Positions 1 to 9,186 of a stretch of DNA of 64,000 nucleotides are shown piece by piece (the stretch's first letter is position 1; each line of letters opens with the position of its first letter). Made by a program: the position numbers and the translations under genes. Source of the DNA: Halomonas sp. S3-1-1 (lineage in GTDB: Bacteria > Pseudomonadota > Gammaproteobacteria > Pseudomonadales > Halomonadaceae). The DNA lies in assembly GCF_023757625.1 (NCBI RefSeq), contig NZ_JALGBZ010000003.1, forward strand, positions 124,001 to 188,000. Reading direction: 5' to 3'. The notes beneath the pieces are model-generated. The model saw nothing but the letters and a program-made list of their open reading frames with translations, ran no database searches and was not told where the DNA came from.

Positions 1-692
1 AACGCGCCACGGCCACGCACGCTATCCGGGAAGACTTACAGCGATTGATAGAGTCGGTCATGGCATTGAGCGGACGCTACGGTATTAATCAGCGGCCAAG
101 GGCTAGTGAAGCAACGTGCGAGAAAAAGTCCTTAAAGCATTATCCGATGGACTATCTGCGTATCGATATCAGCGAGATACGGACAGGCGAAGGCAAGGCT
201 GACCTCTTCGTTGCAGTGGAACGAGCGTCCAGGTTCATTCATGCACGGCTATGCCAGAAGATGACAAAGCAGGGGCCACTGACTTTTTTAAGGACACGCT
301 CAAAGCACTGCCTTATAGCGCCCATAAAGTGTTAAATGGTAATGGGATGAGGTTCCGGGCAAAGAGGCTTACAAGCCGCATATATATGATGAGATGTGTC
401 TTCGCTAATGTATCGAATATCGTTTGATGAAATCGCTTCACCACTGGATCAGCGGTCGGGTGGAGCGAATGAACCGCATCATCAAAGCAGCGACGGTTCG
501 AGCTTCCCATCACGCCTTGTTAGACCAGCTTCAATCTCACCTGAAAGCTTCTCAATGGGCCTATAATAGTGCTCGACCGCTAAGAGCGCTCAAGGGCAAA
601 TACCGATTGGATTTATCCTTGAGCAATGGCAGAAAGAGCCCGATAGGTTTTATAACGATCCGAACCATCACTTCGCGGGGCCAAACACCTAG
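1..692 (+). pseudogene. IS481-family transposase remnant
   Basis: Decayed DDE transposase, cut at the 5' side by the window edge. The frame open at base 3 gives the N-terminal part with the first catalytic Asp (motif IDISEIRTGEGKADLF). Near base 275 the similarity moves to another frame (ATDFFKDTLKALPYSAHKVL), where the usual TDNG block reads NGNG, so the second catalytic Asp is lost. A third segment carries the glutamate block (GRVERMNRIIKAATV). Near base 595 there is a further shift into QIPIGFILEQWQKEPDRFY, ending at a TAG at 690-692. At least three frame changes and a lost active-site residue make the copy inactive. No terminal inverted repeat could be assigned. Confidence 0.85.
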
Positions 693-712
693 CGAACGGT
701 CTTGGGTAGCGT

Positions 713-1489
713 CTACTCGCCCCTGGATTCGAACACGTCTCTGGCGATCGGCAGTGCCGAAAAGACGTTGGGCCAGCCTGCGTAGAAGGCCAACTGAGTC
801 AGCATTTCAGATGCCTCCTCTTGTGTCAGGCCATTATCCATGGCGCGGTTAAGATGGAAAGGCACCTGCTCGACATTGCCGTTGGCAATTAAAGCACTAA
901 CGGTAACGAGGCTGCGGTCGCGTGGCTCAAGTCCCGGGCGTAGCCAGAGGTCACGGAAAAGTGCTTCGGTCGTATAGTGCACCACGCCAGGCGCCGTGTC
1001 CCCGAATTCGCTTTCCACAAAGGTGGCGCGTTCCGCCTCGGCTTCTTCGTCAAGGGGCAGCAATTCCACCTCTTCGCCTGGAACGTCGTCACTGCTGATG
1101 CCGCGTTCTTCGAAAACTGGCGCTAGCAGCTCGGTGGCGGAGGTTGCGTTTCCCCAGCCTGAGTAGAAGGCCAAGTGGGTGATCAATTCGGTGATCTCGC
1201 CAGGTTCCACGCCGTTATCCAGCGCCAGATTGAAATGATAGGTAAGTTCGGCTGCATCATTTCTCGCCACGAGCGTTGCCAGCGTGACGATACTACGATC
1301 CCGCACCGAGAGACCATCGCGCTCCCATACTTCTTCCTGCAATACATTCTCGGTATAAGCGGCGAGGGCCGGTGCCACGTTGGCCTGCTCTTGTGGTGAT
1401 GAGGTGCTCGAAGAATTGCTGGCATGAGCGCTCGTCAGCGTTGCGGAAGCCATGGCCAATGTCAGTATCGAGACGGATCCAAATTTCAT
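713..1489 (-). CDS. Exported carboxymuconolactone decarboxylase-family protein, two domains
   Basis: About 258 residues with a Sec-type signal peptide at the N-terminus (likely cleavage after AHA near residue 22), so probably periplasmic. Two copies of the CMD/AhpD helical domain follow, roughly residues 40-125 and 165-250. Both have the pattern RDRSxVT...H.N.A.DNG...E..T.LAFYxGWPN. Neither repeat has the CxxC redox pair of AhpD peroxidases, so a CMD-like decarboxylase or binding role is likelier than peroxidase activity. The ATG at 1489 has AGGAG six bases upstream; the longer in-frame start would overlap the preceding gene. It follows the exported cupin gene on the same strand, a pairing that suggests joint action on a small aromatic or lactone substrate. 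The substrate is unknown. Confidence 0.8.
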   Translation of the reverse strand: MKFGSVSILTLAMASATLTSAHASNSSSTSSPQEQANVAPALAAYTENVLQEEVWERDGLSVRDRSIVTLATLVARNDAAELTYHFNLALDNGVEPGEITELITHLAFYSGWGNATSATELLAPVFEERGISSDDVPGEEVELLPLDEEAEAERATFVESEFGDTAPGVVHYTTEALFRDLWLRPGLEPRDRSLVTVSALIANGNVEQVPFHLNRAMDNGLTQEEASEMLTQLAFYAGWPNVFSALPIARDVFESRGE

Positions 1490-1506
1490 CATGAGCTCCT
1501 GGCGCC

Positions 1507-1977
1507 TCATTCGGCGTATTCTTCGTCGGTAACGTGATCCATCCAGTCCACACCGCTACCATCGACGTTTTCCTGGATGGCAATGTGGGTCATGGCGTGT
1601 TCGGCGCTGGCTCCATGCCAGTGTTCGACATCCGGCGGAATACGTACGACATCACCCGCACGAATTTCCTGACGCTCTTCACCGCGCGTCTGTACCCAGC
1701 CTATGCCGGAGGTGACCACCAGAATCTGACCAGCGGGATGGGTGTGCCAAGCGGCTCGTGTGCCAGGCGGGAAAGTGACTTCGCCGGAGGAAATATTGGA
1801 ATACTCGGTGGTATGGAATAAAGGTACGATGATCGATTCACCTGTGAAGTATTCCGATGACCCGATGCTGGAAGGGCGTGAGTCGGCGGAATTGACGTCG
1901 ATGGTTTGCGCAATGGCTGTACTGGTAAACGCGAAGCAAGCCATCAAGGGCAGCGCTTTCGTGAAGAATTTTTTCAT
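1507..1977 (-). CDS. Exported cupin, hydroxynitrile-lyase-like
   Basis: 156-residue single-domain cupin preceded by a signal peptide (MKKFFTKALPL...TAIAQ). The ATG at 1977 has a strong AAGGAG upstream; a longer in-frame start adds eleven residues without a ribosome site. Predicted metal ligands are H78, H80, Q84 and H119, in the motifs AWHTHPAGQ and VEHWHGAS. The same pattern is in the cytoplasmic cupin at 3945-4340, and the two are clear paralogues. It is upstream of the exported CMD-family gene with only a short gap, so they are probably one transcript. The family includes Mn-dependent (R)-mandelonitrile lyases; the substrate here is not known. Periplasmic location is inferred from the signal peptide. 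Confidence 0.82.
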   Translation of the reverse strand: MKKFFTKALPLMACFAFTSTAIAQTIDVNSADSRPSSIGSSEYFTGESIIVPLFHTTEYSNISSGEVTFPPGTRAAWHTHPAGQILVVTSGIGWVQTRGEERQEIRAGDVVRIPPDVEHWHGASAEHAMTHIAIQENVDGSGVDWMDHVTDEEYAE

Positions 1978-2173
1978 GTGGTTGGTCTCCTTCTGGCTTG
2001 ATATCGGCAAGTTACATTATCAATCGGGGGGAGCGATGTGCCGCTCACCCTGCCCATATCAAACATGGCAATCCGTCAGCCATGATGCAAATGTGCTAAA
2101 TAAAAATGAGTTATGACTATTACTCATTAATAGCGTGATAGGTCGATTGCAGTGATGGGCCTTGAGCAGGGCG

Positions 2174-3070
2174 TCACTCGTCGCGATGCTGCAAGGCTTC
2201 GACGATTACTCGAAACGCAAGAGATGATTGGCGGCGATGGGGGTAATACAGGAAATAGCCGGGAAAGGGAGGGCTCCAGTTCTCGAGTACTGATACCAGG
2301 CGACCAGCATCGATATGCTCTCGCACTAGGCCTTCAGGTGCGTAGCCCAAACCGTAGCCATCCAGCGCGGCGCGCACCACTGGACCTATCGTATTGAACG
2401 TAAACTGTCCATCCACTCGCACTCGCAGTTCGCGCCCGTCTTTCTCGAACTCCCAGGCATAGAGGCCACCGTGGGTGGGAAGCCGTAGGTTGATACAGTC
2501 ATGGTCCGTGAGTTCCTGGGGTGTCACCGGCTTGCTACGTGTCTTGAAATACTCGGGAGCCGCCACTACCAGCATGCGAAAGTCAGGCCCCACCTTGACG
2601 GCGATCATGCCCTCGGATACTTGCTCGCCAAGACGAACGCCAGCATCGAATTTCTCGGCCACGATATCCGTTAAGCTATAGTCGGTCACGACCTCAACCT
2701 TCAGGTCTGGATACGCCTTTAGTACCGGTGAGAGTTTCGGCCAGATCAGCGTGTCCGCGGCATAATCGGTGGTCGTGATACGAATGGTGCCTGCAGGTAG
2801 ATCCCGCATTTCCACCAGCGCCTCGAGTTCTTCCTCAATTTGCGAGAAGTGAGGCGCAATTCGATTGAGAACACGCTCACCTTCGGCGGTGGGGGTGACC
2901 TTGCGTGTTGTTCGAGTCAGCAAGCGTACCCCAAGGCGCTGTTCGAGCCCGCGAATGGCATGACTAAGAGCCGACTGTGAAACGCCAATCTGAGCAGCTG
3001 CCTTGGTAAAGCTTTCGACTCGAGCGACCACGACGAAAGACATCAGGTCGGTAACGTTTTCTCTCAGCAT
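2174..3070 (-). CDS. LysR-family transcriptional regulator
   Basis: About 298 residues. The N-terminal winged helix-turn-helix (residues about 1-60, with SFTKAAAQIGVSQSALSHAI) is followed by a substrate-binding domain with the usual two-lobe length. The internal ATG at 3070 has AGGA seven bases upstream and starts at the usual distance from the HTH; the upstream ATG at 3100 lacks this. It is transcribed away from the NADP-binding protein gene at 3198, the classical arrangement for a LysR protein controlling its divergent neighbour. The likely targets are the 3198-5150 genes and perhaps the exported cupin/CMD pair. The inducer is unknown. Confidence 0.88.
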   Translation of the reverse strand: MLRENVTDLMSFVVVARVESFTKAAAQIGVSQSALSHAIRGLEQRLGVRLLTRTTRKVTPTAEGERVLNRIAPHFSQIEEELEALVEMRDLPAGTIRITTTDYAADTLIWPKLSPVLKAYPDLKVEVVTDYSLTDIVAEKFDAGVRLGEQVSEGMIAVKVGPDFRMLVVAAPEYFKTRSKPVTPQELTDHDCINLRLPTHGGLYAWEFEKDGRELRVRVDGQFTFNTIGPVVRAALDGYGLGYAPEGLVREHIDAGRLVSVLENWSPPFPGYFLYYPHRRQSSLAFRVIVEALQHRDE

Positions 3071-3197
3071 TGATGATTCCTGCTCATTATTTCTACTCAT
3101 ACTAGCAGACTGGCGCTTAACGCCGAGACGCCACTATGCTGATCAAGCGCTCAATCGGTTCATTCGCGCTACTTCACTGGTACCAAGGAGAAATGCA

Positions 3198-3833
3198 GTG
3201 AAAATCGGAATTCTAGGATCGGGGATGATGGGCGGTACACTTGGCACCATTTGGGCCGCAGAGGGTCATGAAGTGACCTTTAGCTACTCGCGCCAGGCAT
3301 CGAAACTCGAGCGTCTGGCCCAAGCAACGGGTGCCCACTATGGTACACCTGCCGAGGCCGCAAGGAATGCCGATGTCGTACTACTGGCCGTTCACTGGTC
3401 GCGTATTGATGACGTGCTCGCTCAAGCAGGTGATCTGTCTGGCAAATGTGTTGTGAATTGCTGTGTGCCACTGGATAGTGATAATCGCTATCTGGTGGTC
3501 GGCACCAGCACCTCGGGCGCGGAAGAACTCGCCAAGCGATTGCCCAATGTCCACTTCGTTTCTGCCTTCAATACAACCCCCAGTGAGGCGCTGATCGAAG
3601 TGTTTCAGCGACGCACGGCCACAGTCACCAAGCCGGATGTCCTCTACTATGGTGATGACAGCACAGCCAAACGTATGGTCGAGACCTTGATTGACGCGGC
3701 AGGCTATCAGCCACTTGATGCAGGGGCACTGGAAACGGCTCGTTTTGTGGAACCTTTTGCGATGGTGACGGCTGAGCTTGCCTATAATCAGCCGGGCAAG
3801 CCCTCACTGGTGTATCGTTTTGATCGATTATAA
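3198..3833 (+). CDS. NADPH-dependent F420 reductase-like protein
   Basis: 211 residues with a Rossmann dinucleotide-binding start (IGILGSGMMGGTLG, residues 3-16), as in the F420 oxidoreductase/NADP-binding family of 6-phosphogluconate-dehydrogenase folds. Later blocks ADVVLLAVHW and FVSAFNTTP fit this family. F420 itself is not expected in this lineage, so the protein probably uses NADP(H) on another substrate. The start is GTG at 3198, with AAGGAG eight bases before it; the upstream extension runs back into the divergent regulator and has no ribosome site. First gene of a probable operon with the cupin at 3945. Confidence 0.82.
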   Translation: MKIGILGSGMMGGTLGTIWAAEGHEVTFSYSRQASKLERLAQATGAHYGTPAEAARNADVVLLAVHWSRIDDVLAQAGDLSGKCVVNCCVPLDSDNRYLVVGTSTSGAEELAKRLPNVHFVSAFNTTPSEALIEVFQRRTATVTKPDVLYYGDDSTAKRMVETLIDAAGYQPLDAGALETARFVEPFAMVTAELAYNQPGKPSLVYRFDRL

Positions 3834-3944
3834 TCGATTAATGAATCATGCTCATTTCTTTTAGCAAGCAGAATAATTTCATTACCATGCTAATACTGAC
3901 TATGTTTATTAAGACCTAACATAGTGGATGAAGGAGAATGATCA

Positions 3945-4340
3945 ATGAAAATCAATCGTGTAGGCACACAGGCATCCGCTCAGGGACCTGCTGATTACTT
4001 TACTGGAACCGTTCGAGTGGATCCCCTATTTCAGGCCGAATCACCGGGACGTAGCTCCGGATCTGCAGTGACGTTCGAACCGGGTGCACGTACCGCTTGG
4101 CATACGCACCCTGCCGGACAGGCGCTCATTGTGACCCACGGGGTAGGTCGCGTTCAACGAGAGGGTGGGCCCATCGAAGAGATTCGCCCTGGTGACACAG
4201 TCTGGTTCCCGGCAGGTGAAAAGCATTGGCACGGCGCCTCACCAGATGTCGCCATGACCCACATTGCCATTCAAGAGTCTGTCGACGGTTCACCAGTCAC
4301 CTGGATGGAGAAAGTGAGCGACGACGAGTACGGTCGTTAA
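3945..4340 (+). CDS. Cupin, (R)-hydroxynitrile lyase-like (GtHNL type)
   Basis: 131-residue cytoplasmic cupin. The metal ligand pattern H53, H55, Q59 and H94, together with Q110, falls at the same residue numbers as in the Mn-dependent Granulicella tundricola hydroxynitrile lyase. The surrounding motifs [18 protein letters not shown] and MTHIAIQE also resemble that family (comparison from memory). Such enzymes split or form cyanohydrins in vitro, but their natural substrate is uncertain. A good AAGGAGA lies before the ATG. Spacing of 111 bases from the upstream gene and a strong terminator after it suggest the end of an operon. It is a paralogue of the exported cupin at 1507-1977, without a signal peptide. 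Confidence 0.85.
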   Translation: MKINRVGTQASAQGPADYFTGTVRVDPLFQAESPGRSSGSAVTFEPGARTAWHTHPAGQALIVTHGVGRVQREGGPIEEIRPGDTVWFPAGEKHWHGASPDVAMTHIAIQESVDGSPVTWMEKVSDDEYGR

Positions 4341-4360
4341 TCAGACGACATCGCATGGCT

Positions 4361-4392
4361 CAAGCGCCGCTCACGAGCGGCGCTTGTTTTTT
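4361..4392 (+). terminator. Rho-independent terminator
   Basis: An 11-bp GC-rich stem (CAAGCGCCGCT paired with AGCGGCGCTTG) with a four-base loop is followed by TTTTTT. It ends the transcript of the cupin gene. Confidence 0.9.
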
Positions 4393-4436
4393 GTCGATCA
4401 ATCTTTATTCCTTTTTCGGATGAGTCATTAATCACG

Positions 4437-5150
4437 ATGCGACCCAAAATCACCTGCCACATGATCACTTCGCTGGATGGTCGCCTCCTACCCGAACGTT
4501 GGATGGATCCCGCCAATGGGCGTATAGGTGATCTGATAGATGTCCATTATGAATCGGTCGCATCGCGTTTGAACGCCGATGGCTGGATCGTGGGCCGCAA
4601 GACCATGGCCGATTTCGTCAAGCAGCATGTCAGTGTCGACCTTCTCGAAACACCTATGCCACGGAAGTCTCATTTCGCCGAGCGCGGACAACGCCAGATT
4701 GGCGTGGCGATCGATCCGGGTGGGCGGCTCGATTTCGTCAGTGATGACGTGGGCGGTGACCAAGCCGTCGTCATTCTATCGGAGCGGGTACCGGATACAT
4801 CACTGGAACGGCTTCGCGCAGCGGGCGTCTCTTACGTATTCGCAGGGCCTGAGGGCCGTGACTTGTCTCAAGCGCTGGAGCAGATCGGCAAGCAGTTAAA
4901 CGTTCGGCATCTGTTGTTGGAAGGCGGGGGGGTTACCAACGGTGCCTTTCTTGCAGCGGGATTGATCGATGCGCTGAGTACGTTGATATGCCCCACCCTC
5001 GACGGCTTGGCCGGGGTGCAGGCCATCTATGATCACTTGGGGACAGGAAAGAGCCAGCCCGCCAGCGGACAGCATCTCGCGCTGCAAGCTAGCGAAACGC
5101 TCAAAGGGGGCGTGGTGTGGCTACGCCATGACGTGACGCGTGACGCATAA
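4437..5150 (+). CDS. RibD C-terminal/dihydrofolate reductase-like protein
   Basis: 237 residues of the RibD_C reductase fold: start MRPKITCHMITSLDGRLLP, then DGWIVGRKTM, and the nucleotide-binding block HLLLEGGGVTNGAFL near residue 160. Stand-alone proteins of this kind are NADPH-dependent reductases. The deaminase half of RibD is absent and no other riboflavin gene lies nearby, so riboflavin synthesis is not implied. It starts 45 bases after a terminator, and no strong ribosome site is visible, so it may have its own weak expression. Convergent with the superoxide dismutase gene. Confidence 0.78.
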   Translation: MRPKITCHMITSLDGRLLPERWMDPANGRIGDLIDVHYESVASRLNADGWIVGRKTMADFVKQHVSVDLLETPMPRKSHFAERGQRQIGVAIDPGGRLDFVSDDVGGDQAVVILSERVPDTSLERLRAAGVSYVFAGPEGRDLSQALEQIGKQLNVRHLLLEGGGVTNGAFLAAGLIDALSTLICPTLDGLAGVQAIYDHLGTGKSQPASGQHLALQASETLKGGVVWLRHDVTRDA

Positions 5151-5191
5151 GTGTTTAATGGCGGCGATCTTCGATCATGGCGCGAGTCGTC

Positions 5192-5219
5192 ACGAGCATC
5201 GCCAATCGGCGATGCTCGT
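5192..5219. terminator. Bidirectional hairpin between convergent genes
   Basis: Perfect 12-bp stem (ACGAGCATCGCC with its complement) and a four-base loop between the ends of the reductase and superoxide dismutase genes. T-runs are weak on both sides. Confidence 0.6.
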
Positions 5220-5229
5220 TGATAAATGC

Positions 5230-5841
5230 TCAGCCTAGCGCTGATTCGTAGCGACGAGCGACCTCGTTCCAGTCGATGACATCGAAAAACGCGGTCACGT
5301 AATCCGGGCGGCGGTTTTGATAGTTGAGATAATAAGCGTGCTCCCACACGTCCAAACCCAGCAGGGGCGTGTTGCCCACCATGATAGGGCTGTCCTGGTT
5401 GAGCGTGTTCTCGATGATCAATTGATGATCGGGGTTGAGGGACAACCACGCCCAGCCGCTACCGAAGCGGCCCAACGCCGTGGCCTTGAAAGTTTCCTTA
5501 AAGCTTTCGAAGCCGCCCAAGTCCTCCTCGATGGCTTTGGCCAGTTCGCCTTGAGGAAGGCCACCACCGTTGGGCGACATCGCCTGCCAGAACAAGCTGT
5601 GATTGCTGTGCCCACCGCCGTTGTTGATGACGGCTTGTCGCTTGGTCTCAGGCAATTGCTCGATCTGGCCCAATAGTTCATCCACCGATAGATGTTCGAA
5701 CCCCGTTCCTTCCAAGGCGGTATTGAGGTTGGTGACGTAGGTTGCGTGGTGGCGACCATGATGAATTTCCATGGTCTGGGCATCGATCACTGGCTCGAGG
5801 GCATCGTAGTCGTAGGGGAGGTTGGGAAGTTGGTGAGACAT
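5230..5841 (-). CDS. sodA: Superoxide dismutase, Mn type
   Basis: 203 residues, full length for Fe/Mn superoxide dismutase, which turns superoxide into hydrogen peroxide and oxygen in the cytoplasm. Metal ligands are visible: H27 (MEIHHGRHH), the His of NHSLFW, and the Asp and His of [12 protein letters not shown]. The [13 protein letters not shown] block has Gly where iron enzymes have Gln, which favours manganese or a cambialistic enzyme. The ATG at 5841 has AGGAG seven bases upstream; a longer in-frame start lacks support. It shares a hairpin with the convergent reductase gene. Confidence 0.95.
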   Translation of the reverse strand: MSHQLPNLPYDYDALEPVIDAQTMEIHHGRHHATYVTNLNTALEGTGFEHLSVDELLGQIEQLPETKRQAVINNGGGHSNHSLFWQAMSPNGGGLPQGELAKAIEEDLGGFESFKETFKATALGRFGSGWAWLSLNPDHQLIIENTLNQDSPIMVGNTPLLGLDVWEHAYYLNYQNRRPDYVTAFFDVIDWNEVARRYESALG

Positions 5842-6196
5842 CGTCGCTTCTCCTGCAAAATGGGTGAACGGCGCCGGTAACGCAGCAGGACATTGAGGCG
5901 TGTAACGGAGCCGTTGCCTGTTATAAAACCTCAAGCAATATTGAGGTCAAGTGATGCAAGCAAGGTAATACGACGGCCAAGCGGATAGCGAGCGTGGCGT
6001 AAGTGCTCCAGCGAAGGAATTTTCGATCTACTTTGATGAGGCCAAAGGGCTGGCCAGCACCACACGACGTAATGTTGACCAGCACCGCTACACGCCCGAG
6101 GTTGGGCGATCCGGTCCACGGAGTACGCATCATGGAGCGACAGATGGAGCATGCATCGGCCGCGCACTTCTCCCGGGTGGCTATACGGGAAATGGC

Positions 6197-7315
6197 TTAG
6201 GTCAGGTTTTCCTCGAAGAAGGTGACCATCCTGTCGAACGGGATCTTGTCGTGTTGATCGTAGAGGTCGACATGGCTGGCGCCTTCCACGATCAGCAACT
6301 CCTTGGGCTCTGCCGCAGCGGCGTAAGCGCTTTCACTGAAATAACGCGAGTGGGCGTTCTCGCCGTGAATCAGCAGGGTCGGGCGTGGCGCGATTTCCTG
6401 GATATAGGTCAGGAGCGGCATGTTCATGAAGGAGAGCGGGGTCGTTTGCGTCCAGGCATTGCCCGAGTTGACCGCCCTGGGATGGTATCCGCGCGGTGTC
6501 ATGTAGTAATCGTGATAGTCGACCATGAACTGTGCCTCACCCCCGCTCAGTTCGTTATAGGCAGGTTGGTAGGCCGGAGTCCCGCTTTGGGCGTCGTCCC
6601 AGCGCTGACGACTCAGTTGTTCGAGCACCTGCGCCCGCTCGTCGGCGGTCATACTGTCGTTGTAGCCCCGCGACATGACACGGGTCATGTCATACATGGT
6701 GCTGGCTATGACAGCCTTGACACGCTTGTCCACCGCAACGGCATTGAGGGCCATACCGCCCCAGCCACAAATACCAATAACGCCGATTCGCTCACGATCT
6801 ACCTCTGGCAGCAGGCCGATAAAGTCCACCGCGGCGCTGAAGTCTTCGGTGTTGATATCTGGAGAGGCGATATCGCGTGGCTCGCCGCCGCTTTCACCCG
6901 TGTAGGAAGGATCGAAAGCGAGCGTTGCGAACCCTCGTTCGGCCATCGTCTGGGCATACAGTCCTGACGACTGCTCTTTGACGGCGCCGAAAGGGCCGCT
7001 GATCACGATCGCGGCGAGCCTTTCGCTTGTCGAACGGGTCCTTGGCAGGTAAAGGTCGGCGGCCAGCGTGATGCCGTAGCGGTTAGGAAACGTGACCTTG
7101 CGGTGGTCGACGTGTTCACTACGGGGGAAGGTCTTGTCCCACTCTTGTGTCAGCGCGAGGCCATTCGACGCGCGGTCAGTCGTTGACGCCGAGGCCAGGG
7201 CCGAATGGCCCCCTAGTAGAACGGCGCTACCTGTGAGCACCGAGCTTTGAAGAAAGCCTCTACGTGATGGGCCGATTTGCTCGATGGCGGTGTATCCAAG
7301 CGTTTTATCGTTCAT
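6197..7315 (-). CDS. Tat-exported alpha/beta hydrolase with probable Cys nucleophile
   Basis: 372 residues. The N-terminus has a twin-arginine signal (PSRRGFLQSS, residues 17-26) followed by a hydrophobic stretch, so a folded protein is probably exported by Tat. The hydrolase core has the nucleophile elbow GICGWGG, with Cys where serine is usual, as in dienelactone hydrolases. The acid is probably in RPTLLIHGENAH and the His in VEGASHVDLYD near residue 345. It resembles YcjY-like hydrolases. GGAGGA precedes the ATG. A 355-base gap to sodA holds no recognised gene. Substrate unknown. Confidence 0.82.
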   Translation of the reverse strand: MNDKTLGYTAIEQIGPSRRGFLQSSVLTGSAVLLGGHSALASASTTDRASNGLALTQEWDKTFPRSEHVDHRKVTFPNRYGITLAADLYLPRTRSTSERLAAIVISGPFGAVKEQSSGLYAQTMAERGFATLAFDPSYTGESGGEPRDIASPDINTEDFSAAVDFIGLLPEVDRERIGVIGICGWGGMALNAVAVDKRVKAVIASTMYDMTRVMSRGYNDSMTADERAQVLEQLSRQRWDDAQSGTPAYQPAYNELSGGEAQFMVDYHDYYMTPRGYHPRAVNSGNAWTQTTPLSFMNMPLLTYIQEIAPRPTLLIHGENAHSRYFSESAYAAAAEPKELLIVEGASHVDLYDQHDKIPFDRMVTFFEENLT

Positions 7316-7427
7316 GTTGTCCTCCAGGTTTTACTGACAGTCGAAGCACGGGTAAGTGATCGAGAATGAGTGGTCGAGACATCGGGTTAACACGAGCGTG
7401 TCGATCGCTGAGTCAACGCGCCCATGG

Positions 7428-7637
7428 TCATCGCTGTTCTCTTGCGGCCATGAGCGCAAGGGTGCCTGCCAAGGCCAGCAGTAAGGCGCTTGCAATGAAA
7501 GTGGCTCGATAACCGATCACGTCAAACAGCGGCCATAAGCTTTCAAGCGACAAGCAGTAAAAAGCTCATGTCAGCCTTGTGCCAAGAACACTTGTGCAAC
7601 GGCAATGGCCGCCATCATTGAACCTGGCGAATTTCAG
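7428..7637 (-). pseudogene. 3' remnant of an MFS transporter
   Basis: In the 670-base gap between the hydrolase and the metallo-hydrolase, the minus strand reads the end of a major-facilitator permease: LWPLFDVIGYRATFIASA followed by LALAGTLALMAAREQR and a TGA at 7428-7430. Upstream, another frame reads MMAAIAVAQVFLAQ. At least one frame change and a stop separate the two parts, and the first ten or so membrane segments are missing. The rest of the gap, to 7985, shows no gene. Confidence 0.6.
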
Positions 7638-7985
7638 TGTCGGCATTGCACACTTAAAGATGTCGCGATATCGAGGCTGGTGGGGGGCCTATCTTGCTCG
7701 ACGCTGATGACGTTGACTAGCTAAGGAACGCTTAAAAAACTTATTAGCTAAACTCATCAATCTTGACGGAAAAAGGGTTTTCTCCACATCTGGAACTAAG
7801 GGCGGCTTCTACGGATACTACTCAGCACGCATTCTTGATTGATGAGAATATTTCATTATTGTCATCGGTTTGTTGTCATTATTGTTGGCTATAACGCTGT
7901 TAATCTGAAGGTTCGTTGATTCATCTATCGTCGACGCTTCCTGATTCGCGCTCGCGGACATCAGGCCCGTCCGGATACCGCTCTC

Positions 7986-9092
7986 ATGAACAAGAAGGTC
8001 AAACACGTGCTGCTGGCCATTATCGCTGTTATTGTCGTAGGCATCATCGCCGGTTGGGCTTACCTGCAGCATCCGAAGTTTGGACAGCTTCCTTCGGAAG
8101 AGGCGATGACCGTGTTGGAACGCTCGCCCAATCATCGAGATGGTCAGTTTCATAACCTGATGGAAACACCCGCTCTCAGCGATGGTGAAAGTGTCTTTTC
8201 GGTGCTTTGGGATAATGCGCGCGCCGACCGCGATGGCCTGCGTCCCAATGTGCCCTTACCCTCGGCCAAGAGCGATCTGCGCACATATGACCTGCAAGAG
8301 GATCTGGTCGTTTGGCTAGGACACTCTTCCTATTACGTGCAGTTGAACGGTCGCCGCCTGCTGATCGATCCGGTATTCAGCCGTAATGCCGCGCCGATAC
8401 CGTTCGCCAATCAGGCGTTCGAAGGAACGACGCTCTACAGTGCCGACGAAATGCCGCCTATCGACTACGTGTTGATTACTCACGATCATTGGGATCACTT
8501 GGATTATCCAACGCTCAAAGCGCTTGAACCCAAAGTCGACTATGTCATTACCGGTTTGGGGATGGAGACCTATTTCGAGCAATGGGGCTATGCGCCAGAC
8601 CGTATTCACGCCCAGGATTGGAACGATGTACTCACCTTCGATGACGGCTTGCGCATCCACGTGCTGCCGGCGCGTCACTATTCAGGGCGGCTTCTCACGC
8701 GTAACCAAACCCTGTGGGTGAGTTTTGCGCTGGAAACATCGGAGCGTCGGCTCTACTTCAGTGGTGATAGTGGGTATGGCGAGCACTTCACCGAGATCGG
8801 CCAACGTTTGGGCGACTTTGATCTCGTGGCGTTGGATCATGGCCAGTACGACCCACGCTGGGCCCATATTCACATGACGCCCGAAGAAGCTTCGCATGCC
8901 GCTGATGACTTGAATACCCGGCTCTTGATGCCCGGCCATGCCGGACGGTTTGCCTTGGCGCAGCATCGCTGGGACGAGCCTTTCGAGCGTCTCGTTCGGG
9001 CGAGCGAAACACACCGCTACCAGTTGGTGATACCGCTGATCGGCCAAGTAGTCGCGCTGGATGCACCTCCGGCATTGCAGCCTTGGTGGTAG
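7986..9092 (+). CDS. Membrane-anchored metallo-beta-lactamase-fold hydrolase
   Basis: 368 residues. One N-terminal membrane segment (residues 8-27, LLAIIAVIVVGIIAGWAYL) probably anchors the enzyme with its domain in the periplasm. The catalytic part has the zinc motif THDHWDHLD near residue 165, then LPARHYSGR, YFSGDSGYG and LMPGHAGRF. Together these resemble the NAPE-phospholipase D/UlaG branch of the fold. Neighbours give no pathway; to the left is only a transporter relic and to the right a decayed umuDC operon. Function beyond metal-dependent phosphodiester or ester hydrolysis cannot be given. Confidence 0.85.
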   Translation: MNKKVKHVLLAIIAVIVVGIIAGWAYLQHPKFGQLPSEEAMTVLERSPNHRDGQFHNLMETPALSDGESVFSVLWDNARADRDGLRPNVPLPSAKSDLRTYDLQEDLVVWLGHSSYYVQLNGRRLLIDPVFSRNAAPIPFANQAFEGTTLYSADEMPPIDYVLITHDHWDHLDYPTLKALEPKVDYVITGLGMETYFEQWGYAPDRIHAQDWNDVLTFDDGLRIHVLPARHYSGRLLTRNQTLWVSFALETSERRLYFSGDSGYGEHFTEIGQRLGDFDLVALDHGQYDPRWAHIHMTPEEASHAADDLNTRLLMPGHAGRFALAQHRWDEPFERLVRASETHRYQLVIPLIGQVVALDAPPALQPWW

Positions 9093-9186
9093 TAGCAAGG
9101 TGGCGCTGTCATATATGAACCCTTTCATGGCTACTATGACATATTACGCGCATGGCCCGGGGTAGAAGGTCAACGGGCGGAAAACT

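Noticed and set aside
4437-5150. Riboflavin biosynthesis role for the RibD-C protein
   Set aside because: The deaminase domain and other rib genes are absent, and stand-alone RibD-C reductases have many other roles.
6251-6967. 238-codon plus-strand frame opposite the Tat-exported hydrolase
   Set aside because: Hydrolase motifs and Tat signal lie on the other strand; this frame has no motif or ribosome site.
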